DNA of 64,000 nt from an uncultured bacterium (GCA_905216195.1 CAJMSX010000011.1:1-64000), one strand, 5' to 3'. Positions 45,226 through 54,364 are shown, counted from the first letter of the stretch. The notes: generated by a model from the letters alone, not told the origin. Translations and numbers: made by a program.

Positions 45226-45341
45226 TCTGGGAAGTGTCTTTTGGGATATTCTGCTTTAAATGTAAGGGCTTATCATACTAATATCTAATAATATACAGTA
45301 ATATTCTGATAAGGGAATAACAAATTTAAATCTACATTATT

Positions 45342-46358
45342 ATGTTGAACAACACATCCGTCCTCATAACCGGTGGGACAGGCTCTTTCGGGAAAAAGTT
45401 TGTAGAAACTATATTGCGGGATTATCCGAGCGTCAGACGAATTGTCATTTATTCGAGAGATGAGTTAAAGCAATTCGAGATGAAACAGAAATATCCGGAG
45501 AAGGATTATCCCCAGCTTCGTTTTTTCATTGGAGACGTTCGGGATGGCGAACGCTTAAAAAGAGCGTGCGAAGGCATAGATGTTATCATTCACGCTGCTG
45601 CTATCAAGCAGGTGGATACAGCAGAATACAATCCGGATGAATGCGTAAAGACCAATATCCATGGAGCTCAGAACGTTATTAATGCGGCTTTGGCTACCGA
45701 AGTAAAGCATGTGGTTGCTTTGTCTACTGATAAGGCTTGCGCCCCGATTAATTTATACGGTGCGACGAAATTATGTTCCGACAAACTCTTTGTGGCAGCA
45801 AATAATATAAAAGGAAACCGGGATTTGCGTTTTTCAGTAGTACGTTACGGGAATGTGATGGGTTCGAGAGGTTCTGTCATACCTTTTTTTATGAACAGAA
45901 AATCTACGGGAGTGCTTCCCATTACTCATGAGGAAATGACCCGGTTTAATATTTCACTTCAAGCCGGAGTCGATCTGGTGATGTTTGCCATCGGACATCA
46001 TCTGGGCGGGGAAATTTTTATTCCTAAAATTCCTTCTTATAAAATCGTCGATGTAGCTAAAGCCATTGCTCCGGAGGCAAAAATGGAAATTGTCGGGATA
46101 CGTCCGGGAGAAAAATTGCATGAAGAAATGATTACACCCACAGATGCTATGAATACGATCGATTTGGGAGCTTATTATGCTATTCTTCCTTCCGTATCTT
46201 TTAACCATACCCGGGAGGATTATCTGACGCATCATGGGGCTGTGCCCGTTGCCAGAGATTTCCATTACAGTTCCGATAAGAATACCGATTGGGAGACTGT
46301 GGAAAGTATGCGGGAAAAAATCAAGCAATATGTTGATCCTCAATTTACTGTAGAATGA
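45342..46358 (+). CDS. pseB: UDP-GlcNAc 4,6-dehydratase (inverting), PseB-like
   Basis: 338 residues. TGGTGSFGKKF binds NADP, and the active site INLYGATK keeps Tyr139 and Lys143, as in PseB and unlike the Met-type FnlA at 20909. RYGNVMGSRGSVIPFF and GIRPGEKLHEEMI are family signatures. It makes UDP-2-acetamido-2,6-dideoxy-beta-L-arabino-hexos-4-ulose, the first step of pseudaminic acid synthesis. It is the first gene of the rightward operon and overlaps the next gene by 4 bases. Confidence 0.92.
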   Translation: MLNNTSVLITGGTGSFGKKFVETILRDYPSVRRIVIYSRDELKQFEMKQKYPEKDYPQLRFFIGDVRDGERLKRACEGIDVIIHAAAIKQVDTAEYNPDECVKTNIHGAQNVINAALATEVKHVVALSTDKACAPINLYGATKLCSDKLFVAANNIKGNRDLRFSVVRYGNVMGSRGSVIPFFMNRKSTGVLPITHEEMTRFNISLQAGVDLVMFAIGHHLGGEIFIPKIPSYKIVDVAKAIAPEAKMEIVGIRPGEKLHEEMITPTDAMNTIDLGAYYAILPSVSFNHTREDYLTHHGAVPVARDFHYSSDKNTDWETVESMREKIKQYVDPQFTVE

Positions 46359-47110
46359 AAATATTGGCGGTTACCCAGGCCAGATACGGTTCGACCCGTT
46401 TACCGGCTAAAGTGCTCAAAGAAGTAAACGGACTAAGCTTGTTGGAGATTCACGTGAAAAGGATTCTAAAGTCCGAACTGATCTCTAAATTGATTATTGC
46501 TACAACGAAAGAACCGGGAGCCGAACATATCCTGGCTATTGCAAAAAAAGCCCAGGTCCCGGTTTTTCAGGGGTCTACCGAAGATGTGTTAGCCCGTTTT
46601 TACCAGGCGGCATTGCCTGAACAACCGGATTATGTGGTACGTGTCACTTCGGATTGTCCACTGATTGATCCGGTAGAAATAGATCGTGTCATCCGGGCCT
46701 GTGTTTCTTCGGGAGCCGATTATGTTTCCAATACCCTGATCCCGACTTTTCCTGACGGAGTAGATTGTGAGGTGTTTAAATTCGAAGCTCTTGAAAAAGC
46801 GTTTCTGGAAGCGACTTTAAAAAGTGACCGGGAGCATGTTACCCCTTATATCTGGAGAAATTCTTCGGTAAAAGGAGGATCTATTTTTAAATCCGGGTCC
46901 ATCGAAAATCCGGAGGATTATTCGGCCTATCGGATTACGGTGGATACGCAGGAAGATTTTGAAGTCATCAAACAACTCCTCGAAGCGCTAGGCCCCGATA
47001 AATCGTGGAAAGAATATATTGATTATTTGGACCGGCATGAGAAGATAAAAGAATTGAACGGGCATCATACCCGCAATGAAGGGTATCAAAAATCATTGTT
47101 AAACGACTAA
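46355..47110 (+). CDS. SpsF/PseF-like cytidylyltransferase
   Basis: 251 residues, GT-A-like nucleotidyltransferase. ILAVTQARYGSTRLPAKVLKEV is the SpsF-type nucleotide motif; VRVTSDCPLIDPVEIDRV and TVDTQEDFEVIKQLLEAL follow. This branch stands in for PseF/NeuA in several nonulosonic acid clusters, where it activates the sugar acid as CMP-sugar. Position between PseB and a NeuB-family synthase supports that. It overlaps PseB by 4 bases and the next gene follows after 11. Confidence 0.82.
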   Translation: MKILAVTQARYGSTRLPAKVLKEVNGLSLLEIHVKRILKSELISKLIIATTKEPGAEHILAIAKKAQVPVFQGSTEDVLARFYQAALPEQPDYVVRVTSDCPLIDPVEIDRVIRACVSSGADYVSNTLIPTFPDGVDCEVFKFEALEKAFLEATLKSDREHVTPYIWRNSSVKGGSIFKSGSIENPEDYSAYRITVDTQEDFEVIKQLLEALGPDKSWKEYIDYLDRHEKIKELNGHHTRNEGYQKSLLND

Positions 47111-47121
47111 ATTATAGTGTC

Positions 47122-48429
47122 ATGGGAACAGGACAGAAATTATACGAAAAGGCCAAGAAAATGATTCCTGGAGGAACTCAATTGTTGTCAAAACGCCCGG
47201 AACAGTTGTTGCCGGATCAATGGCCGGCTTATTACAAAAAGGCCAGAGGGTGTGAGGTATGGGATTTGGATGATAATCACTATACCGATATGAGTTATAT
47301 GGGAATTGGAGCCTGTACGTTGGGATATGCGGATGAGGATGTGGATAAGGCGGTGGTGGAGGTCGTTCATAACGGTAGCATGTGTACCTTGAATGCTCCG
47401 GAGGAAGTGGAACTGGCGGAGTTGATGATCCGACTGCATCCTTGGGCCAACATGGTACGTTATGCCCGGGGTGGAGGGGATGCGATGTCTGTTGCTGTAA
47501 GAATAGCCCGGGCCGCCACACGAAAAGATATTATTTTATTCAGTGGTTATCATGGCTGGCATGATTGGTATTTATCGGCTAACCTGGCAGATAACAAAGC
47601 TTTGGACGGGCAGTTGTTGCCCGGCTTGAGTCCCGTAGGAGTATCCCGAAGTATGAAAGGCACTTCTTATCCTTTTTTCTATAACAATCAGGAAGAATTT
47701 ATGAGGCTGATTGAGAAATACGGGGATCAGATCGGAGGAATTGTGCTCGAAGCTATTCGGAATATCGACCCGGATAAAGAATTTTTCGAAGTTTTGCGGA
47801 AAGAGGCCGATCGGTTGAAAGTTCCTTTAATTATAGATGAGGTTTCCAGTGGTTTCCGTTTAAATACGGGTGGAGCGCATTTGGTACTGGGATTGGAACC
47901 GGATATCGCCGTATTTGCTAAAGGGATCAGTAACGGTTACCCGATGGGTGTCGTTATCGGCAAGGAGAAATATATGGATGCAGCTCAAGATTCGTTCATC
48001 AGTAGTACATACTGGACGGAAAGAATAGGTCCGGTGGCGGCGATTGCTACCATAAAAAAAATGTTGGCCTGCCAGGTTCAGGAACATATGATCGGATGTG
48101 GTAAAAAAATACAGGCCGGCTGGACGGAATTGGCCCGTAAACACGGTTTGCAGATTCATGTGGGGAGCATTTATCCGATGAGTCATTTCGATTTTTCCGA
48201 AAAACCTTTGGTATTGAAGACCTTGTTTACTCAGGAAATGTTGAACCGGGGTTTTCTGGCTACCAATTCTTATTATGCTTGTTATGCTCATAAAGACGAG
48301 CACATCACTTCTTATCTTCATGCGGTGGACGAAGTATTTGGACTTATCGGGCAGGCAATACAGGAAGGTGATCCTGAAAAATACCTGAAAGGCCCGGTGT
48401 GTCAGGCAGGTTTTAAACGGCTTTCATAA
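47122..48429 (+). CDS. Class III PLP aminotransferase (glutamate-1-semialdehyde aminomutase-like)
   Basis: 435 residues. The PLP site is Lys267 in AVFAKGISNGYPMG, preceded by IIDEVSSGFR with the cofactor Asp. GGGDAMSVAVRIARAAT and SGYHGWHDWY match GSA aminomutase-like proteins. In this cluster it probably transfers an amino group to a nucleotide sugar or sugar intermediate in place of the DegT-type PseC, or acts on a related step. It is not the haem-pathway HemL, as it sits among glycan genes. Confidence 0.82.
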   Translation: MGTGQKLYEKAKKMIPGGTQLLSKRPEQLLPDQWPAYYKKARGCEVWDLDDNHYTDMSYMGIGACTLGYADEDVDKAVVEVVHNGSMCTLNAPEEVELAELMIRLHPWANMVRYARGGGDAMSVAVRIARAATRKDIILFSGYHGWHDWYLSANLADNKALDGQLLPGLSPVGVSRSMKGTSYPFFYNNQEEFMRLIEKYGDQIGGIVLEAIRNIDPDKEFFEVLRKEADRLKVPLIIDEVSSGFRLNTGGAHLVLGLEPDIAVFAKGISNGYPMGVVIGKEKYMDAAQDSFISSTYWTERIGPVAAIATIKKMLACQVQEHMIGCGKKIQAGWTELARKHGLQIHVGSIYPMSHFDFSEKPLVLKTLFTQEMLNRGFLATNSYYACYAHKDEHITSYLHAVDEVFGLIGQAIQEGDPEKYLKGPVCQAGFKRLS

Positions 48430-48452
48430 TATTAACTTTAAACTGAAATACC

Positions 48453-49514
48453 ATGAATGCATTTCCTAAAGAGATTAAGATCGGGGACCGTTTGGTCGGT
48501 GCCGGGCATCCCACTTATATGATAGCCGAGATCGGCGCTAATTTTGATGGAAGCATCGATAAGGCTAAACGTTTAATCGATGCAGCTAAAGAGGCGGGTG
48601 CGGATTGTGCTAAATTCCAGACATTCCGAACGGAAAAAATTGTTTCGGAGGGAGGTTTCTCCCGGATGCAGCTGAAAGGTGTGCACGGTTCTTGGGGAAG
48701 AACGGTTAGCGAAGTATTTAAAGATGCTGAATTTCCGATAGAATGGCATCGGGAGATTGCCGACTATTGTCGGCAGGTAGGAATCGATTTTTCCACCTCT
48801 CCTTATTTTAAAGAAGCGGTTGACTTATGTGTGGAGTTGAATGTACCTTTTATTAAGATCGGTTCCGGGGATATTACCTGGTTGGAAATGCTGGATTATA
48901 TGGCCCGTACGGGGAAACCGTTGATGCTGGCCACAGGTGATGCTACCTTGTCGGAAATAGATGAGGCGGTCAGAACCATAGAAGCGGCTGGAAACCGGAA
49001 CCTTATACTAATGCAATGCATTACCAATTATCCGTCTAAAATAGACAGTGCCAATGTAAATGTGTTGAAAACCTATCAGTCGGCTTTCGATATCTTGACC
49101 GGTTATTCGGACCATGCACCGGGTCCGGTAGTTGCTTTGGCTTCGGTGGTACTCGGAGGATGTGTGATCGAGAAACATTTTACATTGAATAAAAAAGACA
49201 AGGGACCGGATCATCCTCATTCGATGGAACCACAGGATTTTAAACGGATGGTCGACTATGTACGGGAGGTAGAACGGGCTATGGGAAGTACCCGGAAAGA
49301 AGTGGTGGCGGAAGAAGGGGAAACGGTGTATGTACAACGTCGTTGTTTATATGCCAAACGGGATTTGCCCCAAGGCCATGTGATGACGGAAGAAGATATC
49401 GATGTACTGCGTCCGGCTTTAGGGATTCCTCCTAAATACAAGTCTGTTATCATCGGAAAAACCTGCAAAGAAAAGATAGAAAAAGGACAACCTTTATTCT
49501 GGGAAAATTTCTGA
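48453..49514 (+). CDS. NeuB/PseI family nonulosonic acid synthase
   Basis: 353 residues. NeuB domain: YMIAEIGANFDGSIDKAK, CAKFQTF, IKIGSGDITWLEML and CITNYPSKIDSANV; C-terminal SAF domain RRCLYAKRDLPQGHVMTEED from about residue 290. It condenses phosphoenolpyruvate with a 6-carbon amino sugar to a 9-carbon acid. With PseB upstream, a pseudaminic-type acid is more likely than sialic or legionaminic acid. The stop overlaps the next start. Confidence 0.9.
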   Translation: MNAFPKEIKIGDRLVGAGHPTYMIAEIGANFDGSIDKAKRLIDAAKEAGADCAKFQTFRTEKIVSEGGFSRMQLKGVHGSWGRTVSEVFKDAEFPIEWHREIADYCRQVGIDFSTSPYFKEAVDLCVELNVPFIKIGSGDITWLEMLDYMARTGKPLMLATGDATLSEIDEAVRTIEAAGNRNLILMQCITNYPSKIDSANVNVLKTYQSAFDILTGYSDHAPGPVVALASVVLGGCVIEKHFTLNKKDKGPDHPHSMEPQDFKRMVDYVREVERAMGSTRKEVVAEEGETVYVQRRCLYAKRDLPQGHVMTEEDIDVLRPALGIPPKYKSVIIGKTCKEKIEKGQPLFWENF

Positions 49515-50098
49515 TGCTCACGGAAAGAGAAATTTTTATAACCTTAGTCGATAACGATTTGATCCATTCCTCGGACGCTATTATTCTGTTGGAAGGAGAT
49601 GGTTTGAATCGTTATCGGCATGCAATAAAGCTTTTTCAGGAAAAATGGGCTCCGTTGATCGTATTCAGCGGAGGAATTACAGATTATGCTTATGGAAGTT
49701 TTCCCTATGCGGAAATAAAACCGCTGCTTGTGGAAGCGGGCATTCCTGAAGAGCGTCTATATCATGAAAGCGGGTCTCTGAATACCCGGGAACAGGCGAC
49801 GGAAATTCTACAGCTTTGTTTGAACCGGGATTGGAAAAAGATTATACTTATCGCTTCTCCTTATCACCAATACCGGGCTTATCTGACCTTTTTAAAATCG
49901 GTTCAGGAGGCGGAAGCTGAAATTGTAATTTATAATGCTCCCGTCAGCCAGTTGGAGTGGTTTACTCCACAGCCCTGGGGCGATCGGTATTCCTGTTTAC
50001 AGCAGGAATTTGACCGGATTGAGAAATATTCGGCTTTAGGGCATTTAGCGACTTATCACGAAGCAATAGAGTATCAAAGATGGAAAGAATTGCAATAA
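49514..50098 (+). CDS. YdcF/DUF218 family protein
   Basis: 194 residues. DAIILLEGDGLNRYRHAIKLFQEKWAPLIVFSGG and NTREQATEILQLC followed by IILIASPYHQYRAYLTF match the DUF218 (YdcF/SanA/ElyC) pattern. No membrane anchor is seen, so it is likely cytoplasmic. The family binds nucleotides in some members, with no fixed reaction. The operon lacks a recognisable PseG, the UDP-sugar hydrolase of the canonical pathway, and this gene might fill the gap; that is speculation. Confidence 0.8.
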   Translation: MLTEREIFITLVDNDLIHSSDAIILLEGDGLNRYRHAIKLFQEKWAPLIVFSGGITDYAYGSFPYAEIKPLLVEAGIPEERLYHESGSLNTREQATEILQLCLNRDWKKIILIASPYHQYRAYLTFLKSVQEAEAEIVIYNAPVSQLEWFTPQPWGDRYSCLQQEFDRIEKYSALGHLATYHEAIEYQRWKELQ

Positions 50099-50718
50099 AA
50101 GAACTCAAAGAACTCTTTGGAAAAAATTATTTGGGGCCTGAAGAACTATTGCCTTTATTTTCAAGAATGGGTATTTCTCCGGAGCGAATGATTGTTCCGG
50201 AACCGGAATTTCCGATAGAAGAATTGAAAAAGTATACATCGGATTATCTGTTGATTCTCGGCTTGGCGCGGCTGGGTGACGTCGAGCTGTCTATCAGGAG
50301 TTTCCGCGATTGTTTTGGGATAGATCCGGAGATTTCTGAACCTTGTTTTTACAATCAGGATTGGTATCTCAAAGAAAGATTTATAGAAAGGACTTTAGAA
50401 AATAAGTGGTATTTAGTGAAAAAGAGCGTCATTGAAGAATCTCGTAGGAAACAACCGGAAAAAATTTTGGAAAGCGGTATCGTTTTCCCCTCCGCCGTTT
50501 TATGTACCTATGCTTTTTTTGCTAATTATTTCTACAATCATGAATTATTGTGGTATCATGATTTTGTTTGGTGCGAAGACTCAGACCATAATGGAGACCG
50601 GATTTATGTAGGTAAATATCACGATGTGGAAGGAGTAAACAAAAACGGTTTCAGCATTCATCGTCACCTGGCGTTGAGAGATTGCTATGCAGCTATCACT
50701 TGTCGGGGAGAAAAATGA
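50080..50718 (+). CDS. Hypothetical protein of the nonulosonate-like module
   Basis: 212 residues, not recognised. No signal peptide or membrane segment is seen. The N-terminal third is charged (IAIKELKELFGKNYLGPEELL), the middle is Tyr/Trp/Phe rich, and the C-terminal part has YHDVEGVNKNGFSIHRHLALRDCYAAITC, with several His. It overlaps the YdcF gene by 19 bases and ends 25 bases before wzy, so it is surely co-translated with the operon. An enzyme of the sugar-acid pathway is possible. Confidence 0.75.
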   Translation: MERIAIKELKELFGKNYLGPEELLPLFSRMGISPERMIVPEPEFPIEELKKYTSDYLLILGLARLGDVELSIRSFRDCFGIDPEISEPCFYNQDWYLKERFIERTLENKWYLVKKSVIEESRRKQPEKILESGIVFPSAVLCTYAFFANYFYNHELLWYHDFVWCEDSDHNGDRIYVGKYHDVEGVNKNGFSIHRHLALRDCYAAITCRGEK

Positions 50719-50743
50719 CGAAACTTAAATCGAACGTATTTAC

Positions 50744-52018
50744 ATGGGAAAGAAACACAGCGGATATATTATCGATACCCTCCTCGTTTTCCTGAATGTT
50801 TCTAATCCTTACACCTTAATTCCGTGTTTATTGTTTACCCGGAATATTGGAGTAAATACGCTTATTATTGCTTTTATCAATATTATCTATATTTTTTGCC
50901 GATTCGGTTATAAAGTAAAAATTCCCAGACACGACAGCTTGTTTTATTTGTATGTGACAATATATGTATTAAATGCCTGTTTCGGTTTTTATACGGATAC
51001 CTTTGTATTAGGGATGCTGACTTTTTTATTTTCCAATGTCAGTTTTTATCTCATACTCTGTAATTTATACCATTTATATTATCAGGAAAATACGTTTGAA
51101 CAGGCGGTAAAAAAATTGACAAAAGGGTATGTGTGGCTCGGAATATATGCACTATTCAGCGCTTTTGCTCTACTGTTTTTGATGGAGGTTTTTCAAGTTA
51201 ACCCTTTAGTAAACGAGATCAGCCATTCTTATGATATATTGGCCGATAATGTAGGCCGGAACCCCAACGTCCACTATTATTTTCCTTATCATCTTTCGGT
51301 TATCTATTCCAATATGTATGAATTGCGGCTTCCTTTCATACACAAATATGGTATCGTGACCGGTTTATTTCACGAACCGCATACGATGACTTTTATTATA
51401 GTTCCTTTATATTTCCTGCTATTATATTTATGCAAAAAGAAATCGGCCCGGATATGGATAACGGTTATTTTTGTTTTGTATATATTGCAGGCGGCCTCCA
51501 CCATGAGTTTTTTGTGCTTTTTGGGCACCGTTCTGGTAGGTTTGGTCGCCACATACCGAAAAATGTTATTGGGAGTTCCTTTTTTGATCTGGGGAATATT
51601 TCTACTTTATTCGATAGACAATCCGATTACCGAGTTGATAAAATATAAGCTAACATCGGGATCGGCGGATTATTCTACCAATACACTATTATTTGCCTTT
51701 ACGCCGACTACTTTGATCGGAACCAGCTTTTTAAATCTTGCTTACTTACATGATGTGGGAGGAAGATATGACGTTGGATTTATTATATTCCTACTCAACA
51801 TTATCTTTTTGTCTATATTAGCCTATAAAATATTTTGTGTGACTATTTCACGTGCAGGGAGAATAAAGTTTATCGGTTTATTCGGTGTGTATTTTTTCTT
51901 GCATTCCACTAAACTGGCAATGTCTGCCTATACCATTTCGCTACTGATGTTCGTGATGTTTCTGATTACCGTTACGTACCGGGAACTTAAAACTTCAAAT
52001 TATGATAGGGAGTCTTAA
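50744..52018 (+). CDS. wzy: Wzy-like polysaccharide polymerase, second system
   Basis: 424 residues with about ten membrane segments and a periplasmic loop near residues 160-210 (NPNVHYYFPYHLSVIYSNMYE). GLFHEPHTMTFIIVPLYFLLL is comparable to the [10 protein letters not shown] region of the other Wzy. It should polymerise the repeat unit of the rightward operon. The call rests on topology and context. It overlaps the Wzx gene by 17 bases. Confidence 0.78.
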   Translation: MGKKHSGYIIDTLLVFLNVSNPYTLIPCLLFTRNIGVNTLIIAFINIIYIFCRFGYKVKIPRHDSLFYLYVTIYVLNACFGFYTDTFVLGMLTFLFSNVSFYLILCNLYHLYYQENTFEQAVKKLTKGYVWLGIYALFSAFALLFLMEVFQVNPLVNEISHSYDILADNVGRNPNVHYYFPYHLSVIYSNMYELRLPFIHKYGIVTGLFHEPHTMTFIIVPLYFLLLYLCKKKSARIWITVIFVLYILQAASTMSFLCFLGTVLVGLVATYRKMLLGVPFLIWGIFLLYSIDNPITELIKYKLTSGSADYSTNTLLFAFTPTTLIGTSFLNLAYLHDVGGRYDVGFIIFLLNIIFLSILAYKIFCVTISRAGRIKFIGLFGVYFFLHSTKLAMSAYTISLLMFVMFLITVTYRELKTSNYDRES

Positions 52019-53465
52019 GAAGATACGGCAGATATTGAATAATAAAGTGATGGCCTATACTTTTATGAGGTATATGGTTTGTTTTATCAGTTTTGTGGCT
52101 TCCATGATTATTGCCGTTAAATTGGGTCCGTTTTATTTGGGAATCTGGGGATTTTTGCTTTTACTGAGACGTTATTTTCAATTGATTAATTTAGGTATAC
52201 CCGATTCGGTTACGATTTTGCTCGTACAAAATAAAAACGATAAAATCAGAGCTGCTGATTATGAAACGACAGCTATCGTATTGATCGGCATTCTCAGTTT
52301 GTTTGTCATCTTCTTTGCTGTTTATTATTATTTTTTCGGTATTCCGGCTTTTGAAAAATATGAAGTGGGGAATTGGTTTTATTATGTTTGCGTCATTGCC
52401 ATATTGACTTATTTCAACGATCTGTTTTTTAAAATTTATCGGGTAAAAAACAGAATTTTTGAAATCTCTTTTTATCAATCTGTCGTACAAGTATTAACGA
52501 TCGGAGTGGTATTTTTTTTCAGAGACCGGGCCCTCATTCATTTTTTATTATGGGCTTATGTGTTCGGATATGCTTTATCCGGTTTTTTGTTTCTTCGGGG
52601 AAAGAAACTGATATTTTCAGGAAGAGTAAGCTTTAAAGACAGCCATACCATTTTATCAAAAGGTTTTTTTTTATTTCTGTATAATTTTTCCTTTTATATG
52701 ATTGTTCTTTCCACGAGGACGATCATAGGGGCGTATTATTCAGTGGAGGAATTCGGTTATTTTACTTTTGCGTATACTTTATCGAATGCGATACTTATTC
52801 TTTTAGATGCTTTCGCTTCTTTGCTTATTCCGAAGTTGATCGACAAGTTTAATTCGGGGGATGTGAGAATGATAGAATCTACGATCAGAACCCTTCGGGT
52901 AAACTATGTGTATTCATCTCATTTGCTAATGTATATATTACTGATGTCCTTTCCCGTTCTTTTGTATTTTTTCCCGCAATATTCCGCCACTTTGCCTGTC
53001 ATTAATCTGATTTCTTTAGCGACGGTATTGTTTACGAATTCTTTCGGCTATTCCTTATTTCTGATGGCCCGGAACCGGGAAAAAGTAATTGCGGTAAATT
53101 CGCTTCTGGCATTAGCTTTGAATGTAGGTATTGGGATTTTTGTCGTGACTGTCTTAAAATGGAGTTACGAATATGTGATTGTGGCCACTTTAATCAGTTA
53201 TTTGTTGTACACTTATTTGTCGGTTTATTTCGGCCGGAAAGAGTTAGGGGTGACTCCCACTATATTTGCCGTTTTAAAAGAATGTTTTCCGTTGAAAATA
53301 TTACTTCCTTTTTTGTTAACGATAGCTATTACAGTGTATAATTGGACCGTTTTTCTTTTTTTGCCTTTCCTGGTTTTTGTAGTATTGAATTTGAATACCA
53401 TCAAAGAGTTATATTCTTCTTTGAAGCGACTTTTAGTAAATCCTAATTTGATAGATGTAAAATAA
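52002..53465 (+). CDS. wzx: Wzx-like flippase, second system
   Basis: 487 residues, about 12 membrane segments: RYMVCFISFVASMIIAVKLGPFYLGIWGFLLLLRRYF at the start is a polysaccharide-transport flippase pattern. It should carry the second lipid-linked unit across the inner membrane. It is only distantly similar to the Wzx at 32188, consistent with a different glycan. It shares one base with the NeuD-like gene that follows. Confidence 0.87.
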   Translation: MIGSLKKIRQILNNKVMAYTFMRYMVCFISFVASMIIAVKLGPFYLGIWGFLLLLRRYFQLINLGIPDSVTILLVQNKNDKIRAADYETTAIVLIGILSLFVIFFAVYYYFFGIPAFEKYEVGNWFYYVCVIAILTYFNDLFFKIYRVKNRIFEISFYQSVVQVLTIGVVFFFRDRALIHFLLWAYVFGYALSGFLFLRGKKLIFSGRVSFKDSHTILSKGFFLFLYNFSFYMIVLSTRTIIGAYYSVEEFGYFTFAYTLSNAILILLDAFASLLIPKLIDKFNSGDVRMIESTIRTLRVNYVYSSHLLMYILLMSFPVLLYFFPQYSATLPVINLISLATVLFTNSFGYSLFLMARNREKVIAVNSLLALALNVGIGIFVVTVLKWSYEYVIVATLISYLLYTYLSVYFGRKELGVTPTIFAVLKECFPLKILLPFLLTIAITVYNWTVFLFLPFLVFVVLNLNTIKELYSSLKRLLVNPNLIDVK

Positions 53466-54109
53466 TGAAAGAAATTGCAATTTACGGAGCCGGCGGTTTA
53501 GGGCGTGAAGTGGCTTGTATTATAGATAAGATAAACGAACAACATCCGACCTGGAATTTGATCGGTTTTTTTGATGATGGGAAAGAGATCGGAACGTCTA
53601 TCTCTCATTACGGTATAGTTCTGGGAGGAATAGAAGAATTGAATGCCTGGGAGCGGGAATTAGCCATCGTTATCGGGATCGGTATGCCACACTTGGTGGA
53701 AAATATAATAAAAAAGATCTTCAATCCCCGGATTTTTTTTCCTAATATCATTCATCCTACATTTTATGTGGCTGATGCATCTACTATCCATATGGGTAAA
53801 GGGAATGTGATCGCGAGGGAATGTTTTTTTTCTTGTGATGTTCAAATAGGTGATTTTAATGTATTAAATGCACTAACCTCTTTCGGACATGACGTGAAAA
53901 TCGGTTCCTATAATTCTTTTATGTCTGCAGTAAGAATCTCCGGAAAAGTGACGATTGGAGATACTAACTTTTTTGGAGTTAATGCAGTTGTATTGCAACA
54001 GATTAAAGTCGGGAATGGAATACGGGTGGGCGCCGGAAGCGTGATGATAAGCCGTCCTAAAGACGGGCAATTATATATTGGTAATCCTGCCAAATGTTTT
54101 AAGTATTAA
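53465..54109 (+). CDS. NeuD/PglD-type left-handed beta-helix acyltransferase, copy B
   Basis: 214 residues. AIYGAGGLGREVACIID is the nucleotide-sugar motif; hexapeptide repeats follow from about residue 95 with the catalytic His in TSFGHDVKIGSYN and end VGAGSVMISRPK, GNPAKCF. It acylates an amine or hydroxyl of a nucleotide sugar. It precedes an ACP gene by 16 bases, which again puts a NeuD-type enzyme next to acyl-chain genes. Acetyl-CoA remains the default donor. Confidence 0.86.
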   Translation: MKEIAIYGAGGLGREVACIIDKINEQHPTWNLIGFFDDGKEIGTSISHYGIVLGGIEELNAWERELAIVIGIGMPHLVENIIKKIFNPRIFFPNIIHPTFYVADASTIHMGKGNVIARECFFSCDVQIGDFNVLNALTSFGHDVKIGSYNSFMSAVRISGKVTIGDTNFFGVNAVVLQQIKVGNGIRVGAGSVMISRPKDGQLYIGNPAKCFKY

Positions 54110-54125
54110 TATAAAAATATAAGTT

Positions 54126-54359
54126 ATGGACATTCAAAATTTTATTCAGAATCTAGCCGATCAGTTTGATGAGACTGATGTAAGCCTTTTAGTTCCGGAA
54201 ACCGAATTTCATGATTTAGAGGAATGGAGTTCAATTATTGCTTTGTCTATTATTGCTATGGTAGATGAAGAATACGGGGTCACGTTAATAGGTGACGATA
54301 TCCAGCATGCTGTTACTATACAAGATTTGTTCAATACGGTCAAAAGTAAAATGCGATAA
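54126..54359 (+). CDS. Acyl carrier protein, rightward operon copy 1
   Basis: 77 residues. Ser36 in LEEWSSIIALSIIAMVDEEYG is the phosphopantetheine site; Asp before Ser is replaced by Ser. It resembles the ACP at 39664 closely (same EEW-S pattern) and differs from the second ACP of this operon at 57335. The SDR gene follows after 5 bases. Confidence 0.86.
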   Translation: MDIQNFIQNLADQFDETDVSLLVPETEFHDLEEWSSIIALSIIAMVDEEYGVTLIGDDIQHAVTIQDLFNTVKSKMR

Positions 54360-54364
54360 TTTTT

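Larger units (their letters stand above)
44856..45341. other. AT-rich intergenic region, no gene found
   Basis: The 486 bases between the regulator start and the PseB gene hold the leftward promoter and the right inverted repeat. On the + strand I find no exact TAnnTTTG box; TATTTTG at 44954-44960 is one base short. The stretch 45226-45341, outside the repeat, is AT-rich (ATACTAATATCTAATAATAT) and shows no clear promoter for the rightward operon. Confidence 0.6.

Noticed and set aside
45240..45270. Promoter for the rightward operon outside the right repeat
   Set aside because: TTTG at 45240-45243 is followed at the right distance only by TAAGGGCT, which does not fit TAnnTTTG. I could not support a promoter here.
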